This document shows, piece after piece, positions 60,901-64,000 of a DNA stretch of 64,000 nt (within the stretch, counting starts at the first letter, position 1; each line of letters starts with the position of its first letter). The position numbers and the translations under genes were made by a program. Source of the stretch: Lingula anatina (Eukaryota > Brachiopoda > Lingulata > Lingulida > Lingulidae); NCBI RefSeq assembly GCF_001039355.2, contig NW_019773947.1:555036-619035 (forward strand), in the 5' to 3' direction. Below the pieces are notes generated by a model. It saw nothing but the letters and a program-made list of their open reading frames with translations. It was not told the origin of the DNA and ran no database searches.

Positions 60901-63900
60901 AGTTAATTTGGTGTCTTGTGATGCAGTTTGTATAAGAGCCAGCTTACTCTTTTCTCATGAGCACTATAATTAGCCTGATATCTTTTTGGTTCCCTGACAT
61001 ATTGGATGAGTAAACCACTGAAATCAGAAGTTATATTTTCAGAAACATGACATCCCTGTCAGTGCCATCCCTTGTCTGCAATACAGGAAAGAGTTGGAGA
61101 AGGAGTCAATGAAACAAGATCAAAATGGCAGTGAAGATTGTATGTTAAAAGGCTACATGTTGTCAAAGAGAAAACTATCAGATATGTTATGTAAAAAGTG
61201 CTTTAAATTTTTATTACACACTGCATCTCAGTTTTGGATATTTTTTTTGGTTTTTTGTCAATTTTATTATTACTACTGCCTGTATGTTATTCTGTAACTT
61301 AAGATTGAAATATAAATATGACATCTTAATGATAAAATCATAATTTACTATGAAAATCATTTGATTATTTCAGATTCCCAAGATAACTGCACACCCAATC
61401 TAGTCAATGGAACTAGTCCGCCCAACCTTCCCTCCATCCCAGTCAAAGTGATGAGTGTTGAGGAAAAGAAAAAGGAAACAATATTAGGTAAGATCTTTGA
61501 TTATGTCTTTTGTTTTCAAGAAAAACTCGGGTGTGAAATGTTGAGAGTGAAATTTAGTATTGTAATTGATGATGCTACTTTTTATGGCGTTTTATGGCTT
61601 TGTGCAATTAATTATATATCTACATGATTTCTCTTATAGACCACAAACAGCTGCATGAGTATTGTCAAAAACTGTTCCAGTTTAAGACCATTACAGTCAG
61701 AAGGTTTAAGTAAGTACTGCTTCGTGTTATAAGAATACAAACATTTATGAATATAAAAGACATAACATAAGTCATTTGAAATTGCCTTTATGGTGGTATT
61801 GATTGTGTCTGTACATCCTTGGAAGAGTAAAGATGATTTATCCTATAACTTCAAATAGATAACATCTGAATATCAATTCCAGGACTTGGAAAGACAGGAG
61901 AAAACATCAGAAGCAGAAGAAGAAAGAAGCAAGGCCATCAATGGTACAAACTTTCAGACTGTCTTATCTGACAGATTCTACTTCTTGGCAGAATTATTGT
62001 GCATTTTTCTTTTAGAAGCTCATGCTTTCTCTTCTGGAATTAGGCTATAATACATGGTATTCTGAATCGACTTTTTATTTCCAAGTAATATGGTTAAACT
62101 TATTCTTCTGTAATCAAGGAATCCTGTATATCAAAGTCTGTTACATGTGTCCGTTTTATTGTGCAGCCTGAAAGTGCCAAACTTATCACCTGTCCACTTA
62201 ACATTGCCAAAGATGCTGGTGGTGGAGCACCAAGTAGACCAAAAGGTAACTATTTCTCAAAATGTACACGGTAATTGTGAAACGCTAACAATGGCACCAG
62301 TTTTGAAGAAGAAATTTTTATTGTCTTTGACAAAATAACTTTGCTATAAAAAGAGAGAAAAGGTAAAAAATGCATTTATAATGGCAAACTCATTTTCTTG
62401 TTTTCAGCATATGTCCTCAGCCCTCATGGCAAATCCTATGTGTGCATTCTTCAGGAGTATGTGCAACACACTATGAAACTGCAGCCCAAATACATCTTCC
62501 AGGAGATTGGTAAGATCAGAATTATAATACTTTTTTTTTTTGATAAAGAATTTTAATAACTCAGGGGTAGTCTTTAAATGCATGCTATTCCATGGATCAA
62601 AATATTGTTTAAGAATTTTAGCATGGGGGTTTTGTCAATTTTTTCCAGGTGTGAGTAAATCGGTTTTTTGTAAAATTTCAGATAATTCTGCCAATCCCCA
62701 CCGAGCAACTGTGGTTATTGATGACATAGAATATGGCTCAGGACTGGCCAAAAGCAAAAAACAGGCAAAACTTAATGCAGGTAAATTTTTTTTTTTGTTT
62801 TGTGACAGTTAGCAACATTGTCTTTATACATGGAAGTAGTTGTTATGTGACTGAGACAATATGGATTTCATTAATACTTGGATTTTCTACATCCTATAGA
62901 TTTTTCTTTACCAGATGTATAAAACTACACATTGTTATCATTCTGTGCATTTGATGTGAACACACCTCTTTTCAATTTTCATGCCATTGAATATGCTTAT
63001 GGTTTGTCTTACAGCCAAAGAAACATTAAATGTTTTGATACCAGAGATGAAGAAATTTACAGAGGAGAAAGGAATCTACTTCAGAATCACTGCTTTCAGA
63101 TGTTTCAGTGAGTAAACCAGAGATATGTTTTTTGCTTGTACATTTATATATGGCATAGACATATATGTTTAACTCTGATATTGGAACTTACATAAGCAAC
63201 TGACCTGGGTGGAGTGTTGAGATCCTGTATTTTTCAGTGAACTTTATATTAAAAGGTTGGTGTGTGATATACTTTGTTTCAGTTTTATGATGAAATTCGC
63301 ATCGAAGATCCCAGGGTATATGAACTAAGTCAGAAAACCGGCCACCCCTCTCCCTATGAAATACTACTAGTCTGTCTCAATAGGTAAACAGCCTTTTCTT
63401 TTTAAATACTTAAATGTTTTACTTGCTGTGCTGTCAAACAGGTCTGTAAGCTGTATATCTAATCTTCTTCATCTTCTTACTTTTTTGTAAATGAACAATT
63501 TCCATCACCAGTTTCATGACCTATGTTTGTAATAGAATAGTGTCAGCCAACATTAAGGATCGATTGTGAAAGTATTCCTGTGTTCTATAACTGCCATTTC
63601 TTATTTTGTGTAGGAACCAAGGTATGGGTGATACTAAAGTAAAAATGACCATGAATACTCTGAAACACCAGAAAGTAGAGTTTACCATGACAGTTGGAAA
63701 GCACACTGCAACAGTGAGTATGATGTGTAGTCCAAATACTTTCAGATATAGTCATCATGTGATAATGTCTCATCACGAAGCATATAGTTCAGCATTAAAC
63801 AGATGTTGTGTTGGGCATAAGTTGGTGAAGATATTAAGAGCAGTGTGTCATGTATGCAGGTGCCATGCAAGAACAAACGTGAAGGGAAGCAACTAGCTGC

Positions 63901-64000
63901 CCAGTCCATTCTCAAGCTGTTCCACCCCTATGTCTACAACTGGGGCTCCATCCTGCGCCTGTACTCTGTCAGCGATAAACAAGTGATGGAAGAGAAAAAG
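57909..64000 (+). CDS. DGCR8: DGCR8/Pasha, microprocessor subunit (3' end outside window)
   Basis: Nuclear double-stranded RNA-binding partner of Drosha in pri-microRNA cleavage. The exon at 57909-58506 encodes an acidic, disordered N-terminus ([14 protein letters not shown]). Exons 58753-58895, 59414-59510, 59744-59857, 60010-60079 and 60253-60311 recur at 60382-60524, 61043-61139, 61374-61487, 61640-61709 and 61883-61943; then come 62167-62245, 62408-62509, 62682-62780, 63015-63107, 63283-63383, 63614-63713 and 63860 onward. The WW-like segment is [18 protein letters not shown]. The haem-ligand motif IPCL is kept ([11 protein letters not shown]). The first dsRBD spans about SPHGKSYVC to LNVLIPEM; the second spans [10 protein letters not shown] to [13 protein letters not shown]. 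One extra base near 63068-63070 breaks the frame between the domains. The sequence runs off the window at 64000. Confidence 0.95.
58684..60311. repeat. DGCR8 contig-end duplication, copy 1
   Basis: Repeated at 60313-61941 with only a handful of differences (for example ACCAATAACA/ACAAATAACA). It carries five exons. The last exon here is cut by the N at 60312. Confidence 0.97.
60313..61941. repeat. DGCR8 contig-start duplication, copy 2
   Basis: Exact continuation copy of 58684-60311 starting straight after the N. It completes the exon that is cut in copy 1 and leads into the downstream exons, so it is the copy to keep in a gene model. Confidence 0.97.

Noticed and set aside
1-64000. Search for tRNA and rRNA genes
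   Set aside because: No convincing A-box/B-box pair or conserved rRNA stretch was recognised by eye; a covariance-model scan (tRNAscan-SE, Infernal) would settle it.

Overview
This is a piece of an invertebrate animal nuclear genome. It is AT-rich, with long coding regions split by GT-AG introns, small foldback and hAT-like elements, microsatellites and several N gaps. The gene content (a CARD/ZU5 family, MYO19, a YPEL1-4 type yippee, DNA2, HGH1, DGCR8) and the repeat style suggest a lophotrochozoan, most likely a mollusc such as a bivalve. That placement is an inference. No bacterial-type genes, CRISPR arrays, rRNA or tRNA genes were recognised by eye.

Layout. (1) 0.85-14.13 kb, minus strand: a cluster of CARD / coiled-coil / ZU5-UPA / CARD genes. 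There are two near-identical intact copies of one gene (A1, A2; 909 codons each by my splice model), one intact relative (B2; 750 codons) and a broken 5' piece of a second B copy (B1). A block of about 5.6 kb is present twice (850-6530 and 8929-14510). (2) 14.7-21.9 kb, plus: MYO19, the mitochondrial myosin, lacking the first half of the motor; two of its exons are duplicated around single-N gaps. (3) 23.7-36.3 kb, plus: a yippee-like gene with a large first intron, a promoter rich in CACGTG/CRE motifs, and four coding exons. (4) 36.3-40.3 kb: apparently gene-free, CpG-richer DNA. (5) 40.4-53.3 kb, plus: DNA2 nuclease-helicase with a very long N-terminal extension that begins with a PCNA-binding (PIP) box. 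(6) 54.3-57.5 kb, minus: HGH1, tail-to-tail with DNA2 and head-to-head with (7) 57.5-64.0 kb, plus: DGCR8/Pasha, the Drosha partner, running off the window end. A spliced upstream frame of 104 codons overlaps the DGCR8 start codon.

Assembly quality colours the interpretation. Every N in the window (6560, 15839, 16833, 23124-23148, 60312) lies beside a local sequence duplication. At 60312 the end of one contig simply repeats as the start of the next, so the duplicated DGCR8 exons are almost certainly unmerged overlap or two haplotypes. Two coding frames (DNA2 near 41.5 kb, DGCR8 near 63.07 kb) each contain what looks like one extra base, possibly in an A run. The double CARD block may be a true recent segmental duplication or a haplotype artefact.

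The genes do not form one pathway. DNA2 (replication and repair), DGCR8 (microRNA processing), HGH1 (eEF2 folding) and MYO19 (mitochondrial transport) are housekeeping genes. The CARD cluster is the accessory, probably innate-immune or cell-death signalling part, and is the best candidate for an under-described system.
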